Assembly: GCA_012522555.1 (NCBI GenBank)
Contig: JAAYKG010000101.1
Coordinates: 1 to 51,370, forward strand
DNA: 51,370 bases
Direction: 5' to 3'
Source: Armatimonadota bacterium
Lineage (GTDB): Bacteria; Armatimonadota; UBA5829
In this document: positions 41,875-50,180 of the stretch, one piece after another
How the letters are laid out: the number at the start of each line of letters is the position of its first letter
Numbering within the stretch: the stretch's first letter is position 1
Made by a program: the position numbers and the translations under genes
The notes under the pieces: generated by a model
Told to the model about the DNA's origin: nothing
Database searches by the model: none
The model's input: the letters and a program-made list of their open reading frames with translations, nothing else

Positions 41875-42828
41875 ATGACACCCAGGCAAAGATTCATCGC
41901 TGCGCTTAATCGCGAGCCGCTGACCGGGCGCGTCCCGCACTTCGAACTCGTCTTTTTTTTGACGATGGAGGCGTTCGGCAGGCTGCATACGTCCCAGCGC
42001 AGCTACGGTCAGTGGCAGCAGATGGAGGAAAAAGAGCGCCAACTGCATCGCAACGACATGGCGGACATGTTTATAGCCACCGCCGAGCGTTTCGAGCACA
42101 GCGCTATTTTCCTGCACCCGAACACTGGAGGTCACGAGGAGTTGTTTCGGCTCATCGACCTTATCAGGGATAAAACCGGCGACAAATACTTCCTGATGAT
42201 TCACGGGGACGCCACCTATTCCATTCCCGACGGCAACCATATGGTCGATTTCAGCTATCGCCTGGTCGATGATCCGGAGGGAGTCAAAAAGCAAGCCGAT
42301 GCTATGGTGGACAACGCTCTAATTGGCGCGGAGGCGATTCAAAAGCACGGCGGGCTTGATGGCTTTGCCTTGTGCGCCGATTACTGCCTGAACTCCGGCC
42401 CTTTCCTCAGCCCGAACCAATTTTCTGAGTTCGTCACCCCTTATCTGGCGAAGTTGATCGAAGGATATCGGGATATGGGGTTTTATGCGATCAAGCATAC
42501 CGATGGCAATATTATGCCGATTCTGGATCAGCTTGTGCAGACGAATCCGCATGCCCTGCATTCGATTGACCCTCAAGCGGGGGTGGACATTGCTGAGGTC
42601 AAGCGTCTGTATGGGGATCAAATTTGCTTGATAGGCAACGTGAATTGCGGACTACTCGATACCGGAACCGACGAGGAGGTCATTGAGTCGGTCAGATATT
42701 GCCTCACACACGGCATGCCTGGCGGCGGGTATATTTTCTCCACCAGCAATTGCATCTATACGGGTATGCGGCTTGAACGTTACGAATTGATGCTGAACGT
42801 GTGGCGGCGTGAAGGCAGCTACGATTGA
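41875..42828 (+). CDS. Uroporphyrinogen decarboxylase-like (MtaA/CmuA-type) protein
   Basis: 317 aa. The TPRQRFIAALNREPLTGRVP start, KHTDGNIMPILDQLV and HSIDPQAGVDIAEVKRLYGD are typical of the URO-D superfamily, more like the methyltransferase branch than true HemE. It lacks the HemE N-terminal substrate loop. It lies between a ceramidase-like and an MFS gene and shares their strand, so it probably processes a small imported compound by C1 transfer; the substrate is unknown. Confidence 0.85.
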   Translation: MTPRQRFIAALNREPLTGRVPHFELVFFLTMEAFGRLHTSQRSYGQWQQMEEKERQLHRNDMADMFIATAERFEHSAIFLHPNTGGHEELFRLIDLIRDKTGDKYFLMIHGDATYSIPDGNHMVDFSYRLVDDPEGVKKQADAMVDNALIGAEAIQKHGGLDGFALCADYCLNSGPFLSPNQFSEFVTPYLAKLIEGYRDMGFYAIKHTDGNIMPILDQLVQTNPHALHSIDPQAGVDIAEVKRLYGDQICLIGNVNCGLLDTGTDEEVIESVRYCLTHGMPGGGYIFSTSNCIYTGMRLERYELMLNVWRREGSYD

Positions 42829-42928
42829 ATATAAAGCTCATCCATAATGAAGGATATCCGCCCAAAAACGGCTAATGTGGCTTTATCCGGCGAATCTTGA
42901 ATCGAAGAGACCGGATGCAGGAGGTGTT

Positions 42929-44350
42929 ATGGCTTTCTCACGATTCAAGAATCCGCTTGCGGCCGCGCCGCATATAAAACAACTTCCCGATAAAGAAGTA
43001 AAACGTCGTTATCCGTGGTTCCGATGGCGGGTGATGGAGGCGACGTTCCTCGGTTATGCAACATTCTATTTAATACGCAGCAACAACCTTTCCGTCGTCG
43101 CAAAAGATGTGCAGGATTCACTGAACTACAGCAAATCCGATATCGGGCTGCTGATGGCGATCACCGCCGCGACGTATGGGATCGGCAAGTTCTTTATGGG
43201 GGCGTGGTCGGATCGTTCGGATGCTCGAAAGTTCATGTCTTTGGGGTTGCTTTTAACAGCGCTGTGCAACTTCGCGTTTGGTGCGGCCGGCGACTTCAAG
43301 GTTCACCTTATGCTGTGGGCGCTAAACGGACTTGTGCAGGGTATGGGGTGGCCTCCATGCGGCAGGTCGATGGGACACTGGTTCAGTGAGCGTGAGCGCG
43401 GGCTGACTTTCAGTATATGGAACACCTCGCACAACGTCGGCGGGGGGGTCGCCGGCTATATCGCCGCCTGGGCGGTGATTTCGTTTGGCGGTTGGCAGTA
43501 TGCTTTCTACGTTCCGGGAGCGATAGCGCTTATCGGAGCTTTGTATCTATTCATACGGCTTATCGATACCCCTCAATCGGTTGGGTTGCCGCCGATCGAA
43601 GTCTATAATAACGACACCCCCGCTCAAGTGAAAGACGGGGACTCTCCGGAACGCGAGCTTAGTTTCAAAGAACTGTTTGTCGACTATGTGCTTCTGAATA
43701 AGTTTGTATGGTTGTTGGCGTTTGCCAACTTCTTTGCGTATGTATCTCGCTACAGCATGCTGGACTGGGGGCCAACGTATCTGAGAGAAATCAAAGGGGT
43801 AGGAATTACGAAAGGCAGCCTGGCTGTGGTCATCACGGAGTTGGCCGGGGTTCCGTCGACGATTCTTTTAGGCTGGTTGTCGGATCGACTTGGCGGGCGG
43901 AGAGGAATGGTGTCAACTCTTTGTATGATTCCGGTGTTTGGCGCGTTCGTCGCTATATTGGTGACACCTAAAGGCATGTTGTGGTTGGATTTTGTGATGC
44001 TCGGGGTGATCGGATTTTTCATCTATCCTGTGATCAATTTGATTGTGGTGCAAAGCCTCGATCTGACCTCCAAGAAAGCTATTGGAACAGTGGCGGGGTT
44101 TATTGGCCTGGTCGGTTATGCGGGCAAGGTGATTGAGTCGTGGGTCTTTGGCTGGATGCAAGACCATTTTACCAATCTGTATAACAAAGAGATCGCCTGG
44201 AACATCATAATAGGCGCGATATTGGGGTGTACTTTCCTGGCAGGGGTGCTGCTTGCGTTCACGTGGACGCTTCGGCCTCCTCGTAAAGAGGATTTTCAAG
44301 AACCTAAAGAGGGCGAAGAGATGGCTTTGGCGGGTAAACCCTCCAAGTAG
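42929..44350 (+). CDS. MFS transporter, GlpT/organophosphate antiporter type
   Basis: 473 aa with twelve predicted membrane helices. FYLIRSNNLSVVAKDVQDSL and IGKFFMGAWSDRSDARKFMS in the N-terminal half and LGWLSDRLGGRRGMVS in the C-terminal half fit the organophosphate:phosphate antiporter (GlpT/UhpT) family. The ATG at 42929 has CAGGAGG seven bases upstream; the frame runs 18 codons further without support. It is the last gene of the ceramidase-like/URO-D/MFS run and ends at a strong terminator. It may import the compound these enzymes act on. Confidence 0.88.
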   Translation: MAFSRFKNPLAAAPHIKQLPDKEVKRRYPWFRWRVMEATFLGYATFYLIRSNNLSVVAKDVQDSLNYSKSDIGLLMAITAATYGIGKFFMGAWSDRSDARKFMSLGLLLTALCNFAFGAAGDFKVHLMLWALNGLVQGMGWPPCGRSMGHWFSERERGLTFSIWNTSHNVGGGVAGYIAAWAVISFGGWQYAFYVPGAIALIGALYLFIRLIDTPQSVGLPPIEVYNNDTPAQVKDGDSPERELSFKELFVDYVLLNKFVWLLAFANFFAYVSRYSMLDWGPTYLREIKGVGITKGSLAVVITELAGVPSTILLGWLSDRLGGRRGMVSTLCMIPVFGAFVAILVTPKGMLWLDFVMLGVIGFFIYPVINLIVVQSLDLTSKKAIGTVAGFIGLVGYAGKVIESWVFGWMQDHFTNLYNKEIAWNIIIGAILGCTFLAGVLLAFTWTLRPPRKEDFQEPKEGEEMALAGKPSK

Positions 44351-44358
44351 TGAATTCC

Positions 44359-44395
44359 GCCCGGCTTTCTAAAAACGACAGCCGGGCTATTTTTT
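44359..44395 (+). terminator. Intrinsic terminator after the MFS gene
   Basis: Perfect 8-bp stem, GCCCGGCT (44359-44366) with AGCCGGGC (44380-44387), then TATTTTTT. It touches the stop codon of the convergent minus-strand gene. Confidence 0.88.
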
Positions 44396-45354
44396 CATCT
44401 CAGCGTAATCCCCAGATCGGCTTGCCAATAGTCGTCGGATTTGATCCCGCGAAGCCGCAGCGCCCCACGTTTTGTGCCGAATCGCAGTTCCCCCGTATAT
44501 CCCGGTGAAGTGCATACGCCGAACGTGCCATAATCGGTGCGATACTGCGGAATAAATCCGAATGACAACGCCAGTTTGTTTGTCGGCCGAAGGGTTAATC
44601 CATACTCCAGCCCCTGCAGTTTGACGGTCCCGTCATCATACTCCGACGGCGCCACGAACTGCCTGCCGGCCATATTGCCGGCTAACTGAGACCAATACCG
44701 ATCCGCGCCCCTTCCTTCGCTCCACCGATATGCGGTGTAGAACCCGGCGGCGTTGCTGAAATCGAACCGGGTGCGGGCGTTAAGGCTTTTTATGAGCTGG
44801 TCGGTGTCGATAACGTCGGCGTTTTGTCCGTTGATGTTACCGACGGCAGTGATGCCGCCATCAAGCTCCAGTCCCAGCCCTCGACTGACCCGCAGGGTCT
44901 TTTCGTAGCCGACGCCGAGAGTTCCATAGCCAACATTCTGCCCCGCCGCATAATAATAGAGTTTCAAGTCGTGGGTAGGCGGATTGGAGGACGCAGGCTC
45001 AGGTTTTGGCGCGGGGATTGTGCTGTCCGCAGGCAGCGTGCAAACCGAATCGACATAAACCTCTCTGCCCGCCACCAGATTTAACGTGTCACTTACAAAT
45101 AGAATACTGCCACAGACTTCATAAGGCCCGGCCCCGCAGCAGCGCGTCGATACGGCCGTTCCTGCCACGGACTCACCGCGGCCGGCGAGAACAATCATCA
45201 TCGCATTGGACTGCACAGGAACTGGAAAGCTGGCTGTTATTGCTTTTGAGGAGACGGCCGTGACCTTCCCCACCACGCGATTGGAGGCAATAGACCCCGA
45301 TACTGCGCAGGCCAGAGCAGCGCAGCAGACTACAAACCTGATAGACACACGCAT
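44395..45354 (-). CDS. Secreted protein with barrel-like C-terminal half
   Basis: About 319 aa with a signal peptide (MRVSIRFVVCCAALACAVSG and on, cut near IAS). The N-terminal ~100 residues look like a small beta domain (VVGKVTAVSSKAITASFPVP). The C-terminal half alternates polar and aromatic/hydrophobic residues in short strands separated by turns (GYGTLGVGYEKTLRVS, LEYGLTLRPTNKLALSFGFI), and ends in GITLR, as an outer-membrane barrel would. I do not recognise a named family. ATG at 45352-45354 has AGGAG upstream. It suggests a diderm envelope. Confidence 0.6.
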   Translation of the reverse strand: MRVSIRFVVCCAALACAVSGSIASNRVVGKVTAVSSKAITASFPVPVQSNAMMIVLAGRGESVAGTAVSTRCCGAGPYEVCGSILFVSDTLNLVAGREVYVDSVCTLPADSTIPAPKPEPASSNPPTHDLKLYYYAAGQNVGYGTLGVGYEKTLRVSRGLGLELDGGITAVGNINGQNADVIDTDQLIKSLNARTRFDFSNAAGFYTAYRWSEGRGADRYWSQLAGNMAGRQFVAPSEYDDGTVKLQGLEYGLTLRPTNKLALSFGFIPQYRTDYGTFGVCTSPGYTGELRFGTKRGALRLRGIKSDDYWQADLGITLR

Positions 45355-45505
45355 AGTGACCACTCCTTTGGCGGCAATTTAGTCCCGCCGCAGCCTGGCG
45401 AGGCGACTATCTTGTTCCCTTGGCTGATAGGCGCTAAACGTCGCAAGCAGGAACTACTTGCCCAAAAGAATAAGTAATATATGTGGCGACTTCCCCGAGG
45501 AAATT

Positions 45506-46162
45506 ATGAAATACAAAGCCATTATCTTCGATCTCGACGGCACTTTGCTCGACAGCGTAGCCACCATTGTTCTCGTAACTCGTCAAACCCTGCAATCTAT
45601 GGGCATCGACGCCGATGAGAAGGCGCTTCGACACGCCATTGGAGTCCCTTTAACTGTGCAGGCCGAGTGGTTTGCGCCGGGTCGGCAGCAAGAATTCGTC
45701 ACCAGCTATCGTAAAACATACATCAAACATGGGGGGCACGATAGCAAACCATTTCCGGGCACGCTGGAGATGTTGACGAATTTGCGCAAAAGAGGACACG
45801 CCACAGCCATAGTCACCTCGAAAAATGCGGTCGGAACGAAAAAAGCCATCGATATGAACGGCATGGATAGTTTATTCGATTGTGTCATAACCGCAGACGA
45901 TGTGATTTGTTACAAACCGCATCCTGAGCCTGTCATTAAAGCAATGGCCGAACTGGGGGTGACCCCTGATGAGTCGCTTTATGTCGGAGACAGCACGTTT
46001 GATTTCGATATGGCCAATACGGCGGGAATGTCGGTGGTCGGAATGAGTTGGGGGGCGCGAACACGAGACGAACTGGTGGATGGTTTCCCCAAAAGAGTTG
46101 TTGTGGACAACTGGGCGGAGTTTTTGCGGTGGCTGAACAAGCCGGGGTCAGAGCAGCTCTAA
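45506..46162 (+). CDS. HAD-type phosphatase (PpaX/Gph-like)
   Basis: 218-aa haloacid-dehalogenase hydrolase. Motif I FDLDGTLLD (residues 8-16), motif II in TAIVTSKN, motif III with the lysine CYKPHPEP and motif IV VGDSTFDFDMANTAG. Probably a phosphoglycolate- or pyrophosphatase-type enzyme; the substrate is not determined. ATG at 45506 has GAGGAA upstream; the frame reaches 45458 without support. It overlaps the convergent HAD gene by 15 bp. Confidence 0.88.
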   Translation: MKYKAIIFDLDGTLLDSVATIVLVTRQTLQSMGIDADEKALRHAIGVPLTVQAEWFAPGRQQEFVTSYRKTYIKHGGHDSKPFPGTLEMLTNLRKRGHATAIVTSKNAVGTKKAIDMNGMDSLFDCVITADDVICYKPHPEPVIKAMAELGVTPDESLYVGDSTFDFDMANTAGMSVVGMSWGARTRDELVDGFPKRVVVDNWAEFLRWLNKPGSEQL

Positions 46163-46834
46163 AATTTCGCTGATGTCGGCTATCGTATCCCCATCCCAAT
46201 TTTTCGCATCTGCTCGATGAATATCAAAAAAGCCCTCATAGCCGACACGGATTAACACGGGCCGCATTCCCACCGCCGAGGCTCCTGTAAGTTCCCTGCT
46301 TCCGCCATCCCCCACAAACAGGCATCGCTGCGCACGAACCCCCAATCGCTCACAAGCCAGATTATACAGGCCCGGGTTGGGTTTGGTTATTCCCTCACAG
46401 CAGGAAAACACTGTTTCATCAAGAAGGGACGCTAGCTCGAGGTCCGCCCAGATATCGGGGATCTCTGAGCCGCAGTCTGATATCAAGCCCGTTTTCAGTC
46501 CCATTTCTTTTAGCTTCATAAGGGTCGCCGGGACGGTTTGGCGGGGTCGGCAGTGCTCTCGGAACGCATCGAGGCTAAGGTCGCGCACGGTTTGCACCTG
46601 CTCATCCGATGCCCGCACTCCAACCAGATTGCACACGTGCTTTATTTCGTTAATCACCCCACCAAGCCGCCCGGTCGCGCGGTCGTTATAAATCCCAAGC
46701 CAAGTTGACATAAACTCATCGTGGTCGCAGTCCAGGCAGGCCGCAGGATCGCGAAACATTTTAATTAAACTCTCAGCCGAAGCGCTGTCGATGAGGGTGC
46801 CGAAAAGATCAAAAACAACCGCGTCGTAAGCCAA
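46148..46834 (-). CDS. HAD-type phosphatase
   Basis: 228-aa HAD hydrolase. Motif I FDLFGTLID (Asp at residue 8; the second Asp of the usual DxD is Phe-Gly, as in dehalogenase-like members), motif II TGLISDCG, motif III TKPNPGLY, motif IV VGDGGSRELTGA. Distinct from its convergent neighbour by the DLFGT variant and sequence. Its 3' end overlaps that gene by 15 bp. The substrate is unknown. Confidence 0.88.
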   Translation of the reverse strand: MAYDAVVFDLFGTLIDSASAESLIKMFRDPAACLDCDHDEFMSTWLGIYNDRATGRLGGVINEIKHVCNLVGVRASDEQVQTVRDLSLDAFREHCRPRQTVPATLMKLKEMGLKTGLISDCGSEIPDIWADLELASLLDETVFSCCEGITKPNPGLYNLACERLGVRAQRCLFVGDGGSRELTGASAVGMRPVLIRVGYEGFFDIHRADAKNWDGDTIADISEILELL

Positions 46835-46862
46835 AACCGTCCACCTTCATATTATTGATGCG

Positions 46863-46886
46863 TGCGGCGGCGCGATAAACGCCGCA
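46863..46886. repeat. Hairpin between the HAD and pil genes
   Basis: Perfect 7-bp stem, TGCGGCG (46863-46869) with CGCCGCA (46880-46886). It lies in the divergent gap 46835-47098. A possible pilM promoter, TTGATT-16-TACAGT, lies further right (about 46990-47020) and is weak. Confidence 0.3.
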
Positions 46887-47098
46887 TCGGCTCTATTATT
46901 TATTCTCCATCTCGCGCTGCCAAGCCTTCCGATTTACGAATTTACGCCCTCCGTTATTCCATATTCCCAGCAATCATTACTGTTCTGTTGATTGATATGC
47001 AAACAGAACTACAGTTGAGCCGATAAATGACGATAATCCTTTATGGAGAGCAATTGCGTTTTCCGTAGACTCGCCAATTGCGAGGAGGTCACAGGCTC

Positions 47099-48226
47099 GT
47101 GCTCAGCTCATTTTTCAGCAAAGATGTCACGATCGGCATAGATATCGGCAGCAACTGCATTAAGGCCATTGAAATTGCGCCAACTTCCAATGGCTGGACG
47201 CTTGTGAATGCCGCAGTCGCGCCGACTCCGATCGAGGCCATCAAAGACGGCTGCATCATCAATATAGTCGATGTCAGCCAGCAGATTCGCGATATGCTCC
47301 GCGATGCGGGGATGAAGCCCACCGGGGCTGTATGCGCTATATCCGGCTCACAAGTTATTGTGCGGCAGGTGCAGTTCCCCAAAATGACGGAAGCCCTGTT
47401 GCGTAAGTCGATAAAATACGAAGCCGGCAAGTTCATCTCATCTTCCATGGAAGACAGCGTCGTCGAATTCGAGATACTCGGGGACGCCGAAGATCCATCT
47501 CTGATGAACGTCATGTTGGTGGCTGCTCCAAAGGATATGATCGATAGCCGAATAGCAGCCTTGGAGTCGGCCGGCCTGGAGCCGCTGGTAATCGACATCG
47601 AGTCGTTCGCGATGATCCGCGCACTTGTCGAATTCAACTCGACCGATGAATATCTCCACTCCACAATTGCGCTTATCGACATCGGAGCAAGTCACACCAA
47701 CGTCGATATCGTAAGCCGCGGAGAGTTCGCGCTCACTCGAAACATTCCTATCGCAGGGGACAGCTTCACCAATTCGATCAGATCCCTGATGGGCGGCACT
47801 TTTGAGGATGCCGAGCAGGCGAAACTCGCCCTGACCGCCGAGCAGCCGATTGACGAGCTTAGCGCTTCGACGACAGAGAACAGGTGCTGGAGGGTCGTCC
47901 AGCCGCTGCTCGATGAGTTGATCCGCGAGATCAGACGTTCCATTCATTTTTATCTGTCTCAGTTCCCCGAGGACAGCGCGGACGCTCAAGTAGGCAAGAT
48001 CATCCTCACCGGAGGCACTGCGCGTATGCCGGGTCTGCCATCGTATGTGTCCGCCAAGCTCGGTATTCCTGCCCAGACGGCCCGCGTCTTCGAGCAGACC
48101 GCAATCGGGACAGGAAGTATACCTCAATCGTTTATCGACGAACACGGCCCGGTGCTCGCCGTATGCACAGGATTGGCACTTAAGGAACTGATCCCCGAAA
48201 CCGCTTCGACGACGGCAGTCGCCTGA
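47099..48226 (+). CDS. pilM: Type IV pilus inner-membrane assembly protein PilM
   Basis: 375-aa actin-like ATPase fold that docks on PilN at the inner membrane. The nucleotide loop IGIDIGSNCIKAIEI begins near residue 11; the second is LIDIGASHTNVDIV, and LTGGTARMPGLPSYV closes the site. GTG at 47099 is chosen because AGGAGGT lies 9 bases upstream; a TTG at 47078 is in frame but precedes that ribosome-binding site. It heads a pilMNOPQ operon on the plus strand. Confidence 0.93.
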   Translation: MLSSFFSKDVTIGIDIGSNCIKAIEIAPTSNGWTLVNAAVAPTPIEAIKDGCIINIVDVSQQIRDMLRDAGMKPTGAVCAISGSQVIVRQVQFPKMTEALLRKSIKYEAGKFISSSMEDSVVEFEILGDAEDPSLMNVMLVAAPKDMIDSRIAALESAGLEPLVIDIESFAMIRALVEFNSTDEYLHSTIALIDIGASHTNVDIVSRGEFALTRNIPIAGDSFTNSIRSLMGGTFEDAEQAKLALTAEQPIDELSASTTENRCWRVVQPLLDELIREIRRSIHFYLSQFPEDSADAQVGKIILTGGTARMPGLPSYVSAKLGIPAQTARVFEQTAIGTGSIPQSFIDEHGPVLAVCTGLALKELIPETASTTAVA

Positions 48227-48252
48227 GCGCCGAGACGAAAGGAGAATGGCTG

Positions 48253-48858
48253 ATGCCTTCTATAAACATGATCGCACCCCGGCGCGCTGAGAAACGGCGG
48301 CTGGAAAATGCTATGCGCAGTCTGGCGCTGTTGATTATGGCCGAGCTGGTATTCGTGGTGGCGCTGGGCGGATGGGTTTTCACCAAGACTCTAACTACCA
48401 GGGCTACAATCGCCGAGCTTAACGCCCAACAACAAATGCTCGCGCCCAAGATCAAAATTGTCCAGGAGTTGGACAAAAAAACGGCGCAGATCAAACCTAA
48501 GGTCGACTTGTTGAACCAGGCGATGGTGCGGACGATGTGCTGGTATAACGCGCTCGACAGGCTGACCCAAAGCGTGCCGGAATCGGCCTGGCTCACGCGG
48601 ATTTCCACCGCGACGTCGACCGGCGACAAAGATGTGGTCCTCACGATCGCCGGTATGGCAGATGAGCAGGCAAGAGTGGGCGAGACGATGCTGCGGTTGT
48701 ATTCCAATCCGGACTACAAAAACGTGGACCTGCGTTATACACAAAAAGGAACCCAAGGGCTTGCTGAGACAGTCGAGTTCGAGATCGGCGCGACGATGCT
48801 CGATGTCACCCAAGACCAGACGAAAGAGGTGAAGTCAAGTGGCGCCAATCAATCTTAA
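48253..48858 (+). CDS. pilN: PilN
   Basis: 201-aa fimbrial assembly protein. A short cytoplasmic tail that binds PilM (INMIAPRRAEKRR near the start) is followed by one membrane helix (about 24-43) and a periplasmic coiled-coil and ferredoxin-like domain. AAAGGAG precedes the ATG. It overlaps pilO by 20 bp in another frame. Confidence 0.9.
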   Translation: MPSINMIAPRRAEKRRLENAMRSLALLIMAELVFVVALGGWVFTKTLTTRATIAELNAQQQMLAPKIKIVQELDKKTAQIKPKVDLLNQAMVRTMCWYNALDRLTQSVPESAWLTRISTATSTGDKDVVLTIAGMADEQARVGETMLRLYSNPDYKNVDLRYTQKGTQGLAETVEFEIGATMLDVTQDQTKEVKSSGANQS

Positions 48859-49555
48859 ACCCAGCACGAAAGGTGTTGCGGCGCTTGCGGTTATCGCCGG
48901 ATTGGTTTTTGTGACGTGTGTGCTTTGCAGCCTCGGCGCACTCAGCAAGGTCAAAGCCGTCGATGGCGAGAAACGACGCATCGAGATGGAACTGCGCGAG
49001 AGCCAGGTGATCGCTCAAACCCAGGTGAGCGCACAAAACAAATATGAAGACACGCGGGCGCAAATACGCTGCCTTGAGTCCTCGGTCTCGACTCAAGCCT
49101 ATGTGCCAACACTGCTCAAGCAGATAGAGCACCTCGGACAATCGGTGAATCTCAAGGTCCTTGGGGTTAGGCCGCAGCCTGCCGATCCCAACGCCGCATT
49201 GGCGAAAAAGCAGGCGGCAGCGGCGGCAGCGGAAGCTTCCGGCGGGTCCGCCGCATCTGAGGAAAAACCGGAACCTCCCAAACCTTATGACGAACTAGGG
49301 GTAGACCTGGAACTCGAAGGCAACTATATGAATGCCCTCGATTTTCTCTATAAGCTTACCAGTTTCCCAAAGATCGTGGCAGTAAACTCAATCGAAATGA
49401 TCCCGGAATCGGGGGAGGCGGCAGCGCTTAACCCCAAGCTCAGCATAAAAATCAGCGCAACGGCATTCGTCTTTAAGGAGCCTTCCAATGCGAAGCCAAA
49501 GACGTCAGATAACAGCGCGCAGGTCGTAGGGGGTCGTGAAAATGAAGCCGGATAA
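48839..49555 (+). CDS. pilO: PilO
   Basis: 238-aa partner of PilN. One membrane helix (about 13-35), a coiled-coil (about 40-75), an alanine/glutamate-rich linker (about 120-145) and a C-terminal ferredoxin-like domain. GTG start with AGAGGTG upstream. It overlaps both neighbours, a sign of tight coupling. Confidence 0.88.
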   Translation: MAPINLKPSTKGVAALAVIAGLVFVTCVLCSLGALSKVKAVDGEKRRIEMELRESQVIAQTQVSAQNKYEDTRAQIRCLESSVSTQAYVPTLLKQIEHLGQSVNLKVLGVRPQPADPNAALAKKQAAAAAAEASGGSAASEEKPEPPKPYDELGVDLELEGNYMNALDFLYKLTSFPKIVAVNSIEMIPESGEAAALNPKLSIKISATAFVFKEPSNAKPKTSDNSAQVVGGRENEAG

Positions 49556-50180
49556 AAAACAGACCCCGCAGCTAATCGTGCTCGGCTTATTGGTGATCCT
49601 GTGTATCGGATATGTGACATTCACCGTAGCCAAACCGCCGGAAACCGAGATGACCCCGCCTGTGGTCAAAATCGACAAGCCGGTGAATGCCGCAACTGCT
49701 ATGCAAGTGCGATCTCGCCCGCTGGCGAACATAGAGTCCTATCCTAACTTGAGTTCTCCCATTGCACGCAGGGATCCGTTTACCGTGCAGAGGGTGAATG
49801 GCGCACAGGAGCCGCCTGCCGAGGCGCAAAGCCAGGTTGTTAACAGACCTGCTCAAGCGGCCTCGGCTCCACCGGCATCCGATCGTGTGCTGCCGGTGAT
49901 TCCATTCGGAGGGTTCCGTTCGTCGTCAGGCAGTGAGGTTGTTGCGGTTCCTTCGCTGCCGGCCGAGCCGGCTGAACCGGAAATCGTGCTCACCGGCGTG
50001 ATCTGCGGCGACGAAAACGTCGCGATCATTGTCGTCGATTCGAAACGATATGTAGTAAAGCAAGGCCAGTATGTCGGCGGGCGCTACAAGGTGCTATCCG
50101 TCTCTTCTGACGGTGTCGTGTTGGCCGATAAAGATCGTCGGATCCGTGTAAAATTAGGAGGAGTTCCAAATGCAAGCTAA
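49542..50180 (+). CDS. PilP-like protein, membrane-anchored
   Basis: About 212 aa. An N-terminal hydrophobic helix (about 10-28) is followed by a proline-rich stretch and a compact C-terminal beta domain (VLTGVICGDENVAIIVVDSK, VKQGQYVGGRYKVLSVSSDGVVL) typical of the PilP/GspC homology region that links PilNO to the secretin. Unlike proteobacterial PilP it has no lipobox, so it is held by a helix instead. The ATG at 49542 sits 8 bases from AGGGGG; a GTG two codons earlier is also open. Confidence 0.75.
   Translation: MKPDKKQTPQLIVLGLLVILCIGYVTFTVAKPPETEMTPPVVKIDKPVNAATAMQVRSRPLANIESYPNLSSPIARRDPFTVQRVNGAQEPPAEAQSQVVNRPAQAASAPPASDRVLPVIPFGGFRSSSGSEVVAVPSLPAEPAEPEIVLTGVICGDENVAIIVVDSKRYVVKQGQYVGGRYKVLSVSSDGVVLADKDRRIRVKLGGVPNAS

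Noticed and set aside
46148-46834. Frameshifted duplicate of the neighbouring HAD phosphatase
   Set aside because: Both genes are intact with all four motifs, face each other, and differ in motif I and in overall sequence.
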